Below, piece after piece: positions 62,699 to 64,000 of a stretch of DNA of 64,000 nt; positions within the stretch are counted from its first letter, which is position 1, and the number at the start of each line of letters is the position of its first letter. The stretch is taken from assembly GCF_030285665.1 (NCBI RefSeq), contig NZ_CP127295.1:9858001-9922000 (forward strand). The letters run 5' to 3'. The notes beneath the pieces are model-generated. The model saw only the letters and a list, made by a program, of their open reading frames with translations, ran no database searches and had not been told where the DNA came from. This DNA comes from Amycolatopsis mongoliensis. Lineage in GTDB: Bacteria > Actinomycetota > Actinomycetes > Mycobacteriales > Pseudonocardiaceae. The position numbers and the translations under genes were made by a program.

Positions 62699-63319
62699 TC
62701 AGTCCTCCCAGGGTGAGTCCAAGATCGTGGTGACGAAGTCCGTCCGCTCGAAGCCTGGCACGAACCGGGCCAGGACATCGGCTTTGACGTTCCCGAACGT
62801 CGTGTCGGGCCGGTCACGGATGCCGTCGGTGAAGGCCTCGAGGATGCGCCGCTTGAAGTCCGGCCGCGGGTGCGCCGCCACGACCGCGGCCCGGGCGTCG
62901 GCGGGGAGGTCGTGGTAGCCGATGCCCAGGACGTCGTACTCGACACCGGCCGTCACCAGCGCGACCTCGGGTTCCATGTGTTCGGGGATGCCTGGGGTGG
63001 TGTGCAGCGCGATGGCCGTCCAGGCGATCCGGGCGCGCTCGGCGGCGACGCCGTGCCCGAGCAGGAAACGGCGGGCCTCGTCCGCGCCGTCGAGCTCGAA
63101 GCGCCGGTCGGTGCGGTGGCCCGCGACGAGCCCGAGGTCGTGGAACAGCGCCGCCACGTAGAGCAGCTCGGCGTCGAAGTCGAGGCCGCGGCGCCGTCCC
63201 TGGAGCGCGCCGAAGAGGTAGACGCGGGCGGAGTGGTCGTAGAGGAGCGGGCCCGCGGTGTCGCGGACGTATGCGGTGGCTTCGCGGGCGAGCGCGGTGT
63301 CAGGGACGTCGATGGTCAT
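62699..63319 (-). CDS. HD-domain protein (cyanamide-hydratase-like)
   Basis: This 206-residue metal-dependent HD-superfamily protein has the diagnostic HD in YVAALFHDLGLVAGHRTDRR, an upstream His in YDHSARVYLF, and LHTTPGIPEHMEPEVALVTA with further metal ligands. Relatives include cyanamide hydratases and phosphohydrolases; the substrate is unknown. ATG at 63319. First gene of a pair with osmC-like and divergent from the TetR gene, which may regulate both. Confidence 0.85.
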   Translation of the reverse strand: MTIDVPDTALAREATAYVRDTAGPLLYDHSARVYLFGALQGRRRGLDFDAELLYVAALFHDLGLVAGHRTDRRFELDGADEARRFLLGHGVAAERARIAWTAIALHTTPGIPEHMEPEVALVTAGVEYDVLGIGYHDLPADARAAVVAAHPRPDFKRRILEAFTDGIRDRPDTTFGNVKADVLARFVPGFERTDFVTTILDSPWED

Positions 63320-63416
63320 GCCGACGACGATGCCCGCCCGCGCGGTGCTCGGACATGCGTCCAGCGGACGGGAACCCCGCACATCCGGACATCCGGCGCA
63401 TTCCCAAGACGCGCCG

Positions 63417-63427
63417 GATATCGTATC
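63417..63427. promoter_or_regulatory. Small dyad in the HD/TetR divergent gap
   Basis: GATA-TCG-TATC is an 11-bp palindrome 52 bases before the TetR start, in the 159-bp gap shared with the HD-domain gene. TetR regulators often bind such dyads between divergent genes. Weak on its own. Confidence 0.35.
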
Positions 63428-63478
63428 TTCTGCTGCGGGTGGTTCACCCGGACGTGTTGTGCGCGAAGGGGGTGCGCC

Positions 63479-64000
63479 GTGGCCACCAGGCACCTGTCGA
63501 TGCGCCCCGCCGAGCAGGGCAACCGCGAGCGCTTCCTGGACGCGGCGCTGGCGGTGCTGTTCGACCGCGGTGTCACCGGGCTGACGGTCCGCGGCGTGGC
63601 CGAGGAGGCCGGCGCGTCGACGATCTCGGTGTACGCCCGCTTCGGCGGCCGCGAGGGCCTGCTCGACGCGCTGTACGAGCGCACGTTCGAGTCGCTGCGG
63701 CAGGTGCTGGAGGATCTGCCGCCGGCGAGCCCGGACGGCGTCGCGGACCTGCTGCACCTGGCGCTCGAGTACCGGCTGTTCGCCCGCGAGAGCCCGGTCC
63801 GCTACGCGCTGATGTTCGAGCGCCCGGTGCCGAGGTTCGACCCCGACCCGGCGCTGCGGTCGACGGTCCTGCGGACGACGTTCACCCTGTTCATCGCCCG
63901 GGTCCAGCGGGTGTGCCCGCCGGAGGCGGACGCCCGCGAGGCGGCGTACCAGCTGTGGACGGCGATGCACGGCCTGGTCGGCGCGGAGCTGATGCTGGCT
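63479..64000 (+). CDS. TetR-family transcriptional regulator, cut by window end
   Basis: The first 174 codons of a repressor are present with no stop before the window ends. Residues about 15-65 give the TetR HTH: DAALAVLFDRGVTGLTVRGV, AEEAGASTISVYARFGGREG and LLDALYERTF. A helical ligand domain follows (YRLFARESPVRYALMFERP, AAYQLWTAMHGLVGAELMLA). The GTG at 63479 has AAGGGGG upstream. The length of the visible part is near that of a full TetR protein, so only 15-25 residues may be missing. Divergent from the HD-domain/OsmC operon, its likely target. Confidence 0.88.
   Translation, partial: MATRHLSMRPAEQGNRERFLDAALAVLFDRGVTGLTVRGVAEEAGASTISVYARFGGREGLLDALYERTFESLRQVLEDLPPASPDGVADLLHLALEYRLFARESPVRYALMFERPVPRFDPDPALRSTVLRTTFTLFIARVQRVCPPEADAREAAYQLWTAMHGLVGAELMLA

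Overview
The window is very high G+C actinobacterial chromosome. It has many GTG starts, short gaps and 4-bp ATGA/GTGA overlaps. The best taxonomic pointer is a secreted two-part exo-beta-D-glucosaminidase (23751-26828) that matches my memory of Amycolatopsis orientalis CsxA along its whole length. A CoaE-GrpB fusion and a PafBC-type uvrB promoter also fit. I infer Amycolatopsis or a close Pseudonocardiaceae relative. The content is mostly chromosomal housekeeping and accessory genes. I see no rRNA, tRNA, CRISPR array, insertion sequence, phage block or large biosynthetic cluster.

Layout. 1-8.3 kb: secreted M64 peptidase, a lipoprotein, a CitA/DcuS-type two-component system divergent from its likely target dctA, then an HxlR regulator divergent from an MFS exporter. 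8.3-11.6 kb: an ECF sigma / anti-sigma operon with a surface lipoprotein and an SRPBCC protein. 11.6-17.4 kb: uvrA, an acyltransferase, a metallo-beta-lactamase-fold hydrolase and a DUF1684 protein. 17.4-20.2 kb: an unusual minus-strand set made of a cyclic-nucleotide-type Crp/Fnr regulator, two very small ORFs, a helical-plus-beta protein and a degenerate nucleotidyl-cyclase-like protein. 20.2-28.8 kb: rnhA, small unknowns, a membrane Nudix-like protein, csxA with a chitosanase-type operator, a carboxylesterase and a SnoaL-like protein. 28.8-35.1 kb: a Na+/H+ antiporter carrying a UBP zinc finger, a histidine phosphatase, a FetB-like permease, MmpS, Nudix/AraC and LacI. 35.1-40.7 kb: a Xre/RES toxin-antitoxin pair beside a broken HAD phosphatase gene, YciI, an S9 peptidase, and terC with a yybP-ykoY (Mn2+) riboswitch leader. 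40.7-53.5 kb: an S15 hydrolase-ABC ATPase fusion with its permease, enoyl-CoA hydratase, SRPBCC, S37 peptidase, VOC, MmcQ, uvrB, CMD, a Cys-rich DUF5685 protein and DUF402. 53.6-60.2 kb: a six-gene run of ABC exporter, two tandem ArnT-like glycosyltransferases and a NarL-type two-component system. 60.2-64 kb: coaE-grpB, small proteins, OsmC, an HD-domain protein and a TetR gene cut by the window end.

How the genes work together. Several local circuits can be read directly: two-component system to dctA; HxlR to exporter; sigma/anti-sigma to a surface lipoprotein; chitosan-type operator to csxA; Mn2+ riboswitch to terC; DNA-damage promoter to uvrB; antitoxin palindrome to the RES toxin. Intergenic spaces repeatedly hold long near-perfect palindromes made of recurring short units (8304-8419, 26838-26884, 45370-45424), probably genus-specific terminator-like repeats. 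The most promising undescribed system is the 17.4-20.2 kb Crp / micro-ORF / cyclase-like set.
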